Below, one piece after another: positions 28,071-37,274 of a stretch of DNA of 64,000 nt (the first letter of the stretch is position 1; each line of letters opens with the position of its first letter). Under the pieces are notes generated by a model. That model was not told where the DNA came from. It saw nothing but the letters and a program-made list of their open reading frames with translations, and did no database searches. Origin of the DNA: Bacteroidia bacterium (lineage in GTDB: Bacteria; Bacteroidota; Bacteroidia; Flavobacteriales; Flavobacteriaceae); contig JAUIBH010000006.1 in assembly GCA_030427985.1 (NCBI GenBank), positions 1 through 64,000 on the forward strand, given 5' to 3'. A program made the position numbers and the translations under genes.

Positions 28071-29084
28071 TTATGAAATGGCTTCGGAAGCGTTGGGTAC
28101 CAAATGGTTCTCCACCAAATACTCCGCAATCTGTACGGCATTGGTAGCAGCACCTTTGCGAAGGTTATCCGCCACAATCCACATGTTCAAGGTATTGGGA
28201 TTGGTTTCATCCCTGCGGATACGGCCCACAAAAACCTCATCCTTGCCATTGGCATAAATGGGCATGGGGTAGGTGTTGGTTTCAGGATTATCCTGAACCA
28301 CCACACCTGGCGTTTCGCTTAGAAGTTTTCGAACATCGGCCAAGTCAAAATCATTATGGAATTCCACATTTACAGATTCTGAGTGTCCACCAGCGGTTGG
28401 AATACGAACTGCAGTGGCTGTTACCGAAAAGGTACGGTCGTCCAATATTTTTTGGGGCTCGCGCGCCAATTTCATTTCTTCCTTGGTGTAACCATTTTCC
28501 AAGAATACATCGCAATGCGGCAATGCATTTCGGTTGATGGGGTACGGATAGGCCATGTCGCCTTCTACGCCAGCAGCCTCGTTCTCCATTTGTTGCACGG
28601 CTTTTACGCCGGTCCCAGAAACAGATTGATAGGTGGAAACGATTACACGGCGCATCTGATATTTTTGGTGCAACGGGTTCAATGCCATCACCAATTGAAT
28701 GGTGGAGCAGTTGGGGTTGGCAATGATTTTGTCTTCAGCCGTCAATTCATTGGCATTGATTTCGGGCACCACTAATTTTTTAGTGGGATCCATACGCCAA
28801 GCGGAGGAGTTATCAATGACCGTAGTACCTACTTCAGCAAATTTGGGTGCCCACTCCAAAGAAGTGTCACCTCCGGCGGAGAAGATGGCAATATCCGGCT
28901 GGGCCGCAACGGCATCTTCCAAACCGATTATGGTGTGTTCTTCATTTTTATAGGTAAGTTTTTTGCCCACAGAGCGCTCCGAGGCAACCAACAACAATTC
29001 GGTAATGGGGAAGTTGCGTTCTTCCAACACGTTCAACATAACCTCGCCTACCATTCCGGTGGCACCAACAACTGCTACTTTCAT
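28071..29084 (-). CDS. asd: Aspartate-semialdehyde dehydrogenase
   Basis: 337 residues that reduce aspartyl phosphate to aspartate semialdehyde for lysine/diaminopimelate, threonine and methionine synthesis. NADP-binding G-A-T-G-M-V-G is at the N-terminus, and catalytic Cys is in N-P-N-C-S-T-I. The start is the ATG at 29084 because the longer frame begins with TTG. A perfect promoter (29105-29134) gives a short leader of about 15 nt. Confidence 0.97.
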   Translation of the reverse strand: MKVAVVGATGMVGEVMLNVLEERNFPITELLLVASERSVGKKLTYKNEEHTIIGLEDAVAAQPDIAIFSAGGDTSLEWAPKFAEVGTTVIDNSSAWRMDPTKKLVVPEINANELTAEDKIIANPNCSTIQLVMALNPLHQKYQMRRVIVSTYQSVSGTGVKAVQQMENEAAGVEGDMAYPYPINRNALPHCDVFLENGYTKEEMKLAREPQKILDDRTFSVTATAVRIPTAGGHSESVNVEFHNDFDLADVRKLLSETPGVVVQDNPETNTYPMPIYANGKDEVFVGRIRRDETNPNTLNMWIVADNLRKGAATNAVQIAEYLVENHLVPNASEAIS

Positions 29085-29104
29085 CGTTTTCAAATTTCTT
29101 GGGA

Positions 29105-29134
29105 CAAAGGTACGCCAGTCTTCGATTTAAACAA
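29105..29134 (-). promoter_or_regulatory. Promoter TTG-N19-TACCTTTG for asd
   Basis: On the minus strand, TTG (29132-29134), exactly 19 nt, then TACCTTTG (29105-29112). It matches the Bacteroidota consensus at all fixed positions. Confidence 0.85.
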
Positions 29135-29245
29135 GCTTTTTCACACCCAATAATCAAAAAATAACAAAATGTTATAAATAAAACAACCACCAACCTGTTA
29201 GCGAAACACATTGATGGTTTTAAAGGGTTATTGTGGTGTAGCGGG

Positions 29246-29266
29246 ATGCTGAAATTCCTTCAGCAC
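29246..29266 (-). terminator. Hairpin after mscL
   Basis: GTGCTGAA / TTTCAGCAT forms an 8-bp hairpin 9 nt after the mscL stop. No T run follows, so it is a weak terminator or a 3' stabilising structure. Confidence 0.4.
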
Positions 29267-29274
29267 CTACAATT

Positions 29275-29682
29275 TTATTTCTTCAACAAATCCCGAATTT
29301 CAGCCAAAAGCTCTTCTTGCGTAGGACCTTTTGGTGGTTCTGGAGCAGGTTCTTCTTTTTTCTTCATCTTGTTCACTCCTTTTACCACGAGGAACATTAC
29401 AAAGGCCACGATAATGAAATCGATGACATTGGTAAGGAATGCTCCGTAGAGTACGGCGATTTCCCCAACAATTTCTCCTGCGTCGTTGGGCGTCCCTTCT
29501 GTAATGACATATTTCAAATCGTTGAAATCTGAATTGAACAATAGACCGATCAATGGTGAAACAATTCCACCGGTAAATGAGGAAACCACTTCCTTAAAAG
29601 CGGCACCCATGACGAAACCTACGGCAATGTCCACCAGGTTTCCTTTCATGGCAAATTCCTTAAATTCTTTTAAAAATCCCAT
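29275..29682 (-). CDS. mscL: Large-conductance mechanosensitive channel
   Basis: 135 residues, the usual MscL length. N-terminal helix F-K-E-F-A-M-K-G-N-L-V-D, first membrane helix A-V-G-F-V-M-G-A-A-F, a periplasmic loop, second membrane helix (F-I-I-V-A-F-V-M-F-L-V-V) and a charged C-terminal bundle. It opens under high membrane tension to protect against osmotic down-shock. Confidence 0.97.
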   Translation of the reverse strand: MGFLKEFKEFAMKGNLVDIAVGFVMGAAFKEVVSSFTGGIVSPLIGLLFNSDFNDLKYVITEGTPNDAGEIVGEIAVLYGAFLTNVIDFIIVAFVMFLVVKGVNKMKKKEEPAPEPPKGPTQEELLAEIRDLLKK

Positions 29683-29758
29683 GTATAGTTAAGGTTTTGG
29701 TTAATACGGAAAACAAAATAGGCAAAAATTGGGATTGATATGGAGAAAATTGAAAAAA

Positions 29759-30874
29759 TCATTTCCCAATCACCTCTCTTTTTACTCGTTGTGAAATGGC
29801 GGTTAGGATTTCATAAGAGATAGTATTGGCCCGAGCCGCAAAGTTTTCAGCAGATTTTTTTTGGCCAAAAACTAGGGCTTCATCGCCTTCTTCACAATCA
29901 ATTCCCGTGACATCAACCATAATCATGTCCATGCAGACGTTACCAATAATAGGCGCCTTTTTTCCGTGGATAAGCACGCTGGCTTTTCCATTGCCATATT
30001 GCCTGCCAATGCCATCGGCATGTCCTAAAGGTAAGGTCGCCGTTTTTCGAGGGCTTTCTGATGTAAAAGCTCTGTTATACCCAACCGTTTCGTTGACTCC
30101 GATATGATGGATTTGCGAAATGATGGTTTTTAAGGAAGCTACAGGTCTCAATTGGGCATCGATTGTGGCATTGTTGCCATAGCCATACAGTCCGATTCCG
30201 CTGCGTACCATTTCAAATTGCGCCTCGGGATAGTTGAGGATTCCTGATGTATTCAAGGTATGTCGCATGGGAGCATACCCCAATTTTTCTGTGAAGTTTG
30301 CACTGATTCTTTTGAAGGTATTGATTTGGTTTAGGCTGAAGGGTTTCTCTTCCAAATCTTCGGAAGCAGCCAAATGGGAAAATACAGAGGCAACTTTTAT
30401 TTCCTTTTTGTCCTTCAACTGTTCAGCGACAAAATCTACATCGCTCTCATTAAAACCCAAACGGTTCAGGCCCGTATTGAACTTGATGTGAACTGGATAT
30501 GCTTTCTGATGTTTAGCTTTTGCAACTTCCAAAAACTCAGCGAGAATTTTTTTGGAATACAGACTGGGTTCCAAGCATCGGTCTATGATCTCATCAAAAT
30601 TTGATGGAAGGGGATGCAGTACCAAAATGGGTGTTTTAATTCCAGCATCCCGCAATAGTGACCCTTCTTTGGCGTAGGCAACCGCCAAGTAATCCACACC
30701 CAACTGTTCCATTTTTTGGGCAATGGTGACCATGTCGCTGCCGTAGGCAAAAGCCTTTACCACGGCTAAAAATTTGGTGTTCGGTGCTATTTTAGAACGC
30801 AAATAGTTGTAGTTGTGTTCTAAAGCCGTTAGGTCTATTTGCAATGTGGTTTCCCCAATCTTACCCATCGGCAT
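29759..30874 (-). CDS. alr: Alanine racemase
   Basis: A 371-residue PLP enzyme that makes D-alanine for peptidoglycan. The PLP lysine is Lys 40 in A-V-V-K-A-F-A-Y-G, and the second catalytic base Tyr is in the [10 protein letters not shown] region. The gene starts inside the end of tdk (14-nt overlap), so translation is probably coupled. Confidence 0.96.
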   Translation of the reverse strand: MPMGKIGETTLQIDLTALEHNYNYLRSKIAPNTKFLAVVKAFAYGSDMVTIAQKMEQLGVDYLAVAYAKEGSLLRDAGIKTPILVLHPLPSNFDEIIDRCLEPSLYSKKILAEFLEVAKAKHQKAYPVHIKFNTGLNRLGFNESDVDFVAEQLKDKKEIKVASVFSHLAASEDLEEKPFSLNQINTFKRISANFTEKLGYAPMRHTLNTSGILNYPEAQFEMVRSGIGLYGYGNNATIDAQLRPVASLKTIISQIHHIGVNETVGYNRAFTSESPRKTATLPLGHADGIGRQYGNGKASVLIHGKKAPIIGNVCMDMIMVDVTGIDCEEGDEALVFGQKKSAENFAARANTISYEILTAISQRVKREVIGK

Positions 30875-31505
30875 TTTTCTTTTTAGCGTCTACTTCCTCG
30901 GCCTCCACATCCATTTGTCTCACTTTCTCCCGCAGCATAGCCTTATAAAAAGCAGCTCTGCTCAAAGGTTCGTATTCCTCAGTCTCGCCCAGAAGTACGA
31001 GCTTGTCGTTGCTGGATTTCCGAAAACTATAATTGGCCAAATTCCCAGTTCGGGTGCAAACAGCGTGTACTTTGGTCACGTATTCCGCGGTGGCCATTAG
31101 GGCAGGCATGGGTCCAAAAGGATTGCCTTTAAAGTCCATGTCCAGTCCGGCAACCACCACACGCACCCCACGATTAGCGAGATCATTGCAGACGGTTACG
31201 ATTTCATCATCAAAAAATTGGGCCTCATCTATCCCTACCACATCACAGTGATCGGCTAACAAGCGAATGTTCGCAGCTGCTGGCACTGGGGTAGAACGAA
31301 TTTCATTGGCATCGTGAGAGACCACCATGTCCTCATGGTATCGGGTATCCACAATGGGTTTGAATATTTCGACCTTTTGCTTTGCAAATTGGGCCCGTTT
31401 CAGCCTTCGGATGAGCTCTTCGGTTTTTCCAGAAAACATGGAACCGCAGATAACTTCTATCCATCCGAACTGCTCTTTGGGGTTGACCGTGTTTTCGAGA
31501 AACAT
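30861..31505 (-). CDS. tdk: Thymidine kinase
   Basis: 214 residues of the TK1 type. P-loop G-S-M-F-S-G-K-T, DExx-like V-G-I-D-E-A-Q-F-F, and the lasso region near [12 protein letters not shown]. Only one Cys remains where zinc-binding family members carry Cys pairs. ATG 31505 is supported by conserved M-F-L-E-N-T-V-N-P and by a -7 promoter element 54-61 nt upstream. It phosphorylates thymidine for salvage and overlaps alr. Confidence 0.96.
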   Translation of the reverse strand: MFLENTVNPKEQFGWIEVICGSMFSGKTEELIRRLKRAQFAKQKVEIFKPIVDTRYHEDMVVSHDANEIRSTPVPAAANIRLLADHCDVVGIDEAQFFDDEIVTVCNDLANRGVRVVVAGLDMDFKGNPFGPMPALMATAEYVTKVHAVCTRTGNLANYSFRKSSNDKLVLLGETEEYEPLSRAAFYKAMLREKVRQMDVEAEEVDAKKKNADG

Positions 31506-31558
31506 ACCGTATTTTTGAAAGAAATTGAGTGGTTTTTCGTTGTTTAGAAAACGAAACA

Positions 31559-31566
31559 CAAAGCTA
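31559..31566 (-). promoter_or_regulatory. Bacteroidota-type -7 element for tdk-alr
   Basis: TAGCTTTG on the minus strand, matching TAnnTTTG. Transcription would start near 31553, about 48 nt before tdk. No TTG at the exact -33 position. Confidence 0.5.
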
Positions 31567-31665
31567 CTAAAAAAATGCACCTACGGCATTTGGATTAAAA
31601 TTTAACCTTTTGTTCGCAAGGGAAAGCACAAAATGATTATATTTTTATAATAAAGAAGATTAGCT

Positions 31666-32355
31666 ATGATACGGAAGTTACGGGAAGAATTGATAAAACT
31701 CTCCACCGAGATCATCACCGCAAGGGAAGATCAGGATTTGGCGGAGTTGTACGATAAGGCACGCAAAATCTATGAAAAGTTGGCCGTGCTCAAGTTTATT
31801 GATGAAAAATTGAGCGATGTTGAGGTGGATGTTTCCAAAAATGTAATCGCTTCACGTTTTGAGAAAGTGGCGAATGCCGTATTGAGCGGAAACATTTCGG
31901 TACCGGAAAGCAATCCACACGAAGAAGATATTATGACCCCAGGTATGGAGACCATAAAGGATATGGTTTCCGAAATGCCCGCTGAAACGGCGCTAGAACA
32001 GGTTTTTGCTGAGTTTGTGGCCAAGCCGGACCTTATGAAAAATGACAAGGAAAATGTGGGGATTTCCGAAATGGTTGAATCAACAGAACAAAAAAGTAAA
32101 TCAAAATCCTTGAATGATAGGTTCGTTAAAGACCTTCAAATTGGGCTCAACGACAAGCTGGCCTTTGTAAAACACTTGTTCAATGGCAACATGGAAGACT
32201 ATACTCGTGTGTTGTCCCAGTTGAATACTATTGAAACCGAGGAGCGTTCCATCGCTTTTATCACTAACATGGTAAAACCCGAGTATGACAATTGGGAGGG
32301 CAAAGAGGAATACGAAACCCGTTTGATGGCCCTGATTGAACGTCGGTTCGCTTAA
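31666..32355 (+). CDS. Conserved flavobacterial protein of unknown function
   Basis: 229 residues, highly charged, predicted mostly helical, with no signal or membrane segment. An N-terminal helical region (1-75) is joined by an acidic low-complexity middle (about 85-150) to a more conserved-looking C-terminal helical domain (L-N-D-R-F-V-K-D-L-Q-I-G-L-N-D-K and W-E-G-K-E-E-Y-E). The two-domain layout with a linker suggests a protein- or nucleoid-binding factor, but no function can be assigned. It is upstream of rsmI by 50 nt. Confidence 0.8.
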   Translation: MIRKLREELIKLSTEIITAREDQDLAELYDKARKIYEKLAVLKFIDEKLSDVEVDVSKNVIASRFEKVANAVLSGNISVPESNPHEEDIMTPGMETIKDMVSEMPAETALEQVFAEFVAKPDLMKNDKENVGISEMVESTEQKSKSKSLNDRFVKDLQIGLNDKLAFVKHLFNGNMEDYTRVLSQLNTIETEERSIAFITNMVKPEYDNWEGKEEYETRLMALIERRFA

Positions 32356-32405
32356 AACAGCAAGATTCCAATCACTTTTTAGAAGGAAGACCGTAACTTA
32401 GGTCC

Positions 32406-33077
32406 ATGGGAAAACTATATTTGGTTCCAACCCCAATTGGAAACCTTGAGGACATTACCCTTCGGGCCATAAAAGTCTTGAAGGAAGTGGATTTGGTTTT
32501 GGCCGAAGACACCCGTACCAGTGGAAAATTGCTCAAGCATTTTGAAATCAATACACCCCTTCAGAGTCATCACATGCACAATGAGCACAAACAGTTGGAT
32601 GCGTTGGTGAACAAATTGAAAGGAGAAACAACTATCGCCCTTATTTCAGACGCGGGGACTCCTGCCATATCCGACCCAGGTTTTTTATTGACCCGTGCCT
32701 GTGTGGAAAATGGAATTGAAGTGGAATGCTTGCCCGGAGCCACCGCTTTTGTACCTGCTCTGGTGAATAGTGGCCTGCCTAATGACCGTTTTGTGTTTGA
32801 AGGATTTCTGCCCCTGAAAAAAGGTCGTCAAACCCGCTTGGAACAGCTTGCCGAAGAATCCCGCACCTTGGTTTTCTACGAATCTCCCCATAAACTTTTA
32901 AAAACCCTGACCCAATTTGTGGACTACTTTGGAGCGGACAGACCAGTTTCTATATCGCGGGAGCTCACCAAGCTTTACGAAGAAACGGTACGGGGAACCC
33001 TATCCGAAGTAGTGGAACATTTTACCAACCATCCACCTAAAGGAGAATTTGTTATTGTGGTGGGCGGAAAGAAATAA
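32406..33077 (+). CDS. rsmI: 16S rRNA (cytidine-1402-2'-O)-methyltransferase
   Basis: 223 residues. N-terminal L-Y-L-V-P-T-P-I-G-N-L-E-D-I-T and A-E-D-T-R-T-S-G-K-L-L are RsmI hallmarks, followed by the S-D-A-G-T-P-A-I-S-D-P-G SAM-binding loop. It methylates C1402 in the ribosomal P site. It is shorter than enterobacterial RsmI because the extra C-terminal domain is absent, which is usual in Bacteroidota. Confidence 0.96.
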   Translation: MGKLYLVPTPIGNLEDITLRAIKVLKEVDLVLAEDTRTSGKLLKHFEINTPLQSHHMHNEHKQLDALVNKLKGETTIALISDAGTPAISDPGFLLTRACVENGIEVECLPGATAFVPALVNSGLPNDRFVFEGFLPLKKGRQTRLEQLAEESRTLVFYESPHKLLKTLTQFVDYFGADRPVSISRELTKLYEETVRGTLSEVVEHFTNHPPKGEFVIVVGGKK

Positions 33078-33113
33078 GTGTTAGCAAAGACATAGTTTCG
33101 CGACCCATTAAAC

Positions 33114-33680
33114 ATGGACCAACTACTCAACCAAATAAGAAACTGCTCGCATTGCACAGAACATTTGCCCTTGGGGCCAAGGCCTATTGTAGCGGCGCAT
33201 CCAGAATCAAAAATTGCCATTATTGGACAAGCTCCGGGCACCAAAGTGCACCAAACAGGAGTGCCTTGGGATGATCCCAGCGGAAAACAACTACGGAAAT
33301 GGTTGGGTGTTACGGATGAACAGTTTTATGATGAAAAATTGTTTGCCCTGATTCCAATGGGCTTCTGTTATCCGGGAAAAGGGAAGTCCGGAGATTTGCC
33401 ACCGAGACCTGAATGTGCACCTTTATGGCACGACCCCTTGATTCAGGATATGCCCAACCTAAAATTGACCATTCTTATTGGTCAATATGCCCAACGCTAT
33501 TATTTAGGGGATAAGATGAAAAAGAACCTCACCGAAACCGTGAAGAACTATAAGAACTACCTACCTGACTATATGGTGTTGCCGCACCCATCGCCCAGAA
33601 ATCGGTTTTGGCTCAGTAAAAATCCTTGGTTTGAAGAAGAGGTTTTGCCTAATTTAAGGGAAAGGATTTCAATTTTATGA
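33114..33680 (+). CDS. Uracil-DNA glycosylase family protein
   Basis: 188 residues with the superfamily motif I I-I-G-Q-A-P-G-T and a C-terminal block L-P-H-P-S-P-R-N that supplies the second active-site loop. Only C-x2-C (N-C-S-H-C) remains near the N-terminus, so the four-Cys iron-sulfur site of families 4/5 is incomplete. It probably excises uracil or another damaged base. Exact specificity is uncertain. Confidence 0.85.
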   Translation: MDQLLNQIRNCSHCTEHLPLGPRPIVAAHPESKIAIIGQAPGTKVHQTGVPWDDPSGKQLRKWLGVTDEQFYDEKLFALIPMGFCYPGKGKSGDLPPRPECAPLWHDPLIQDMPNLKLTILIGQYAQRYYLGDKMKKNLTETVKNYKNYLPDYMVLPHPSPRNRFWLSKNPWFEEEVLPNLRERISIL

Positions 33681-33958
33681 ATTACCTCTAAATAGAGACC
33701 CAAAACAACCAACAATCACATATCACAAAGTTTATCTAAGGCGATCTGAAATTTTACCATCAAAATCGATAAGCAATACAAGCCATAAAACCAAAAGTGA
33801 AAATGCTACACAGTCTTTAAAATTATATTGGAGCCGCCCATTCATAAGTTAAATCTATTCTATTGTAATAGAACAAACCTATCAAGCTTTAAATATTTAA
33901 AAAGCAATTAAGAAGAATAATCTAACAGCAAAGCGGTCTAGCATCTAACATCCATCCT

Positions 33959-34561
33959 CTAATACCTAGACCCATCATGCTTTCCCTTTTCCCAGCCGTG
34001 TTTTCCCAAATACTGTTCCGCACTCTCCACCGCTCCACCTTCAATGGAGGTACCCATGGAGTCGTTCCAACGGTTCAGGTAACCAAATAGGGAAATCACG
34101 CCCAACATTTCCACAATTTCGCCTTCGTTCCAATACTGGTACAATCGCTCCTTGATTTCAGCATTCACCGTATTGGGCACCTGCGATGCGGCCAGAGAAA
34201 AGTCGAGTGCAGCTCGTTCCGCTTCAGAAAACGCAGGATGGTTTCGGTATTCCCAAATATTATCCAGTTGTTCCTGCTCAGCACCGTATCGTTCTGCGGC
34301 GCGAATGGCATGGGCCTGGCAATAGCGGCATCCTGTTGCATTGCTGCTTACCCAAGCAATCATCCGTTTTAAGGCAGAGGTGACCCTTCCCTCATTGGCC
34401 ATAACCACTTTGTTGAGGTTGATAAATGCCTTGGAAATGGCAGGGCGGTGCTGCATGGTCAATACGGAATTGGGACAAAAGCCAAGAGTCTCATTGAAAA
34501 ACTCAGCCAACTGCTTGGTTTCGGGATCGTGATTGGAATCAAGGGGAGCTACTAAGGCCAT
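33959..34561 (-). CDS. Carboxymuconolactone decarboxylase/AhpD-like peroxidase-related protein
   Basis: 200 residues with the AhpD-type redox motif C-R-Y-C-Q-A-H in a helical fold. ATG 34561 (M-A-L-V-A-P) is preferred to a frame that would extend through the control region shared with the divergent OsmC gene. Both neighbours are thiol-based peroxide-handling families, so a role in oxidative stress is likely. Confidence 0.85.
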   Translation of the reverse strand: MALVAPLDSNHDPETKQLAEFFNETLGFCPNSVLTMQHRPAISKAFINLNKVVMANEGRVTSALKRMIAWVSSNATGCRYCQAHAIRAAERYGAEQEQLDNIWEYRNHPAFSEAERAALDFSLAASQVPNTVNAEIKERLYQYWNEGEIVEMLGVISLFGYLNRWNDSMGTSIEGGAVESAEQYLGKHGWEKGKHDGSRY

Positions 34562-34617
34562 GAGTGCGATTTTAAATTGTATTTTTGATGTACTACAAGA
34601 AACAAAAATTTGATTGT

Positions 34618-35040
34618 ATGACAAATCACATTACCACCAAATGGTTGGGCGAAATGGCCTTTGAAAGTACTAATCCATCTGGACATACTGTAAGAATTGA
34701 TGCAGGACCTGAAAGTGGAGGTTCAGGAGCGGGGTTGCGCCCCAAAGCTTTAATGCTTTCCGCATTGGCAGGCTGCTCAGGATTGGATGTTGCTTCGTTG
34801 ATCAAGAAAATGAAACTGGAGGTAGATGATTTTTCCATTGAGACCATTGCCAATCTTACCGAGGAACACCCCAAGCACTATGATTCGGTAACCGTGGAAT
34901 ACCACTTTACCGGTTCCAACCTTAAAGAGGATAAATTGAAAAAGGCGGTAGATTTATCTGTAGAAAAATATTGTGGGGTTATGGAAATGTTCAGACAGTT
35001 TGCCAAGTTGGAGATCAAGATTCTGTATCATCATAAGTAA
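34618..35040 (+). CDS. OsmC family peroxiredoxin-like protein
   Basis: 140 residues of the OsmC/Ohr superfamily. The central helix carries the catalytic Cys in A-L-A-G-C-S-G-L-D-V, and a second Cys lies near the C-terminus (V-E-K-Y-C-G-V). Start at M-T-N-H-I-T-T-K (34618). It reduces organic hydroperoxides or acts on related thiol substrates. It is divergent from the AhpD-like gene, 56 bp between starts. Confidence 0.9.
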   Translation: MTNHITTKWLGEMAFESTNPSGHTVRIDAGPESGGSGAGLRPKALMLSALAGCSGLDVASLIKKMKLEVDDFSIETIANLTEEHPKHYDSVTVEYHFTGSNLKEDKLKKAVDLSVEKYCGVMEMFRQFAKLEIKILYHHK

Positions 35041-35130
35041 GGGTCAAGTGCAAGATTCAAGTACAAGTTCAAATTCAAGAAAAGAGCAAGTACAAGTGTA
35101 AAATCCAAGTTCAAAACTTAAATTCAGGTA
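35041..35130. repeat. CAAGTTCAA-type repeat, left flank of four-helix-bundle gene
   Basis: At least nine imperfect CAAG(T/A)(T/A)CAA-like words in 90 bp. The opposite orientation (CTTGAACTT) appears at 35531-35578 on the far side of the small gene. Confidence 0.7.
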
Positions 35131-35179
35131 AATCATTTATATTTATTGGGTCAACCTCAAAATCATATCAAAATGGTTT

Positions 35180-35530
35180 ATGACACAGAAAAAGTTTGAT
35201 TTAGAGGAAAGGTTCGTGGATTTGGCAGCCAGCATTGCTTCTTTTTGCCAAGACTTATCCAGCGATTTTACTGGTCAATATTACGGAAATCAATTACTTC
35301 GCTCTGCTGGTGGTGCGGCTTTGAATTTTGGTGAGGCTCAAGGAACAAATACAGATAAAGATTATGTGCACAGGGCCACTATATCATTAAGGGAACTGAA
35401 AGAATCAAGAGTAAACCTCAAGATTTTGAACAAAATAGGCTATGGCAATAAAGAAATGCGCATAAGTTTATTGGATGAAGTTGAACAATTGATTAAAATC
35501 ACTGCTACAATAATCAAAAACAAGAAGTAA
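35180..35530 (+). CDS. Four-helix-bundle protein (23S rRNA intervening-sequence/S23 family)
   Basis: 116 residues, all helical. The family pattern shows in F-D-L-E-E-R-F-V-D-L-A, the L-L-R-S-A-G-G-A-A-L-N-F-G-E-A block, and L-R-E-L-K-E-S-R-V-N-L-K-I-L. Relatives were first found in intervening sequences of 23S rRNA genes but are scattered singly in Bacteroidota genomes. Their function is unknown. Here the gene lies between inverted low-complexity repeats, which suggests a cassette that may move or be copied. Confidence 0.88.
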   Translation: MTQKKFDLEERFVDLAASIASFCQDLSSDFTGQYYGNQLLRSAGGAALNFGEAQGTNTDKDYVHRATISLRELKESRVNLKILNKIGYGNKEMRISLLDEVEQLIKITATIIKNKK

Positions 35531-35578
35531 TTCCAAATTTTATCTTGAGCTTGAATTTTGTACTTGAACTTTAAAAAT
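35531..35578. repeat. CTTGAACTT-type repeat, right flank of four-helix-bundle gene
   Basis: Contains CTTGAGCTTGAATTTTGTACTTGAACTT, the inverse of the words at 35041-35130. It ends 2 nt before the recJ start codon. Confidence 0.65.
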
Positions 35579-35579
35579 T

Positions 35580-37268
35580 ATGCGCTGGACCCTAAAACCC
35601 AAACCTACACAAGAAGACATTAATAGACTTTCAAAAGAATTGAATGTTGATGATTTGGTGGCGCACTTACTTCTGCAACGCGGGATTACCAATTATGAGG
35701 AGGCCAAACACTTTTTCCGTCCTGAATTGGAGCATTTGCACGATCCTTTTTTAATGAAAGACATGCAAAAGGCTGTGGAACGGATAGAGCGAGCCATGGA
35801 GGACCAAGAAAACATATTGGTGTATGGCGATTATGATGTGGACGGTACCACTTCTGTGGCTTTGATGGCTTCCTACTTGCAGGAAAGCTACCCCAATGTA
35901 GCCACCTATATCCCGGATAGGTATGAAGAAGGGTATGGCGTTTCTTTTCAGGGTATAGATTATGCAGAGGATAACGACATCTCTCTGATCATAGCTTTGG
36001 ACTGCGGAATTAAGGCCGTTGACAAAGTAGCATATGCTATGGAAAAGGGCATTGATTTTATCATTTGTGACCACCACAGACCGGGCAAAATACTTCCTGA
36101 AGCGGTCGCAATTCTTGACCCAAAACAAGAAGAGTGTTCGTACCCCTACAAAGAACTCTGCGGATGCGGGGTAGGGTTCAAATTGATTCAGGCTTTGGCC
36201 TCCCGAGAAGGGAAAACGGTGGAGGACCTCATTCCCTATTTGGATTTGGTGGCGACGGCCATTGCGGCAGACATCGTACCCATTACTGGTGAAAATCGAG
36301 TGTTGGCCCATTTTGGATTGCAGGTTATCAATGATAGCCCTAGAATTGGGATTCAGGCTTTAATTGATCAAGTCAAAAAAAGAACGCTCACCATCACCGA
36401 CGTGGTTTTTATCATTGCCCCGCGCATCAATGCTGCAGGTAGAATGAAACACGGGCAACATGCAGTGGCATTACTCACCGAGACTGATTTCAGCAGGGCA
36501 CAAGAGTATGCCCAAGAGATAGAGTCCTTCAATGCGGAACGAAGAAACTTGGATCAAGAAACTACGGAAGCGGCTTTGTTGCAGATTCAGGAAAATGCCG
36601 AGGAAAATCGGTTTACCTCAGTGGTGTATAATGAAAATTGGCACAAAGGCGTCATTGGTATTGTGGCCTCACGTCTTACGGAAACCTATTACCGACCTAC
36701 CTTGGTCTTTACCAAAAGTGGGGATAAATTGTCCGCTTCGGCACGATCTGTAAAAGGGTTTGATATTTATAATGCGTTGGAGGGCTGTTCCGATTGTATT
36801 GAGCAGTTTGGCGGGCACATGTACGCAGCAGGGCTTACCCTTTTGGAAGAACAGTATGAAAACTTCAAACAACAATTTGAAAAGGTGGTCGCAGAAACCA
36901 TTGACCCTCATTTGTTGCAACCTGAAATTTCCATTGATGCCCAATTGGAGTTCAGCCAAATCACCCCAAAATTAATGCGCATTTTAAAACAGTTTGCTCC
37001 TTTTGGACCAGGTAATATGACCCCTGTTTTTATGGCTGAAGGATTGCGGGATACGGGGTATGCAAGAGGTGTCGGTGAAGATGAAAAACATCTGAAAGCT
37101 TCAGTGGTGCAAAACGACTCTTTACCCATAGGCGCCATCGGTTTTAATTTGGGACATAAATTGGGATTGGTTGCGGACAAAAAACCATTTGATGCCGTAT
37201 TTTCGCTGGATGAAAATGAATGGAACGGAACGGTGAGCCTTCAATTGAAACTAAGAGACATTCGCTAG
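35580..37268 (+). CDS. recJ: Single-stranded-DNA-specific exonuclease
   Basis: A 562-residue RecJ. DHH-family motifs: Y-G-D-Y-D-V-D-G-T-T-S (motif I), L-D-C-G (II), C-D-H-H (III), with DHHA1-domain R-S-V-K-G-F-D and G-G-H-M-Y-A-A-G, and a C-terminal OB fold. It degrades single-stranded DNA 5' to 3' in recombination and mismatch repair. The MFS transporter gene follows after 6 nt. Confidence 0.97.
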   Translation: MRWTLKPKPTQEDINRLSKELNVDDLVAHLLLQRGITNYEEAKHFFRPELEHLHDPFLMKDMQKAVERIERAMEDQENILVYGDYDVDGTTSVALMASYLQESYPNVATYIPDRYEEGYGVSFQGIDYAEDNDISLIIALDCGIKAVDKVAYAMEKGIDFIICDHHRPGKILPEAVAILDPKQEECSYPYKELCGCGVGFKLIQALASREGKTVEDLIPYLDLVATAIAADIVPITGENRVLAHFGLQVINDSPRIGIQALIDQVKKRTLTITDVVFIIAPRINAAGRMKHGQHAVALLTETDFSRAQEYAQEIESFNAERRNLDQETTEAALLQIQENAEENRFTSVVYNENWHKGVIGIVASRLTETYYRPTLVFTKSGDKLSASARSVKGFDIYNALEGCSDCIEQFGGHMYAAGLTLLEEQYENFKQQFEKVVAETIDPHLLQPEISIDAQLEFSQITPKLMRILKQFAPFGPGNMTPVFMAEGLRDTGYARGVGEDEKHLKASVVQNDSLPIGAIGFNLGHKLGLVADKKPFDAVFSLDENEWNGTVSLQLKLRDIR

Positions 37269-37274
37269 ACATTT

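Noticed and set aside
33681-33958. Hidden gene or RNA between the UDG-like and AhpD-like genes
   Set aside because: AT-rich, stops in all frames; only a 16-bp palindrome (TTCTATT-GT-AATAGAA, 33858-33873) stands out, without further support.
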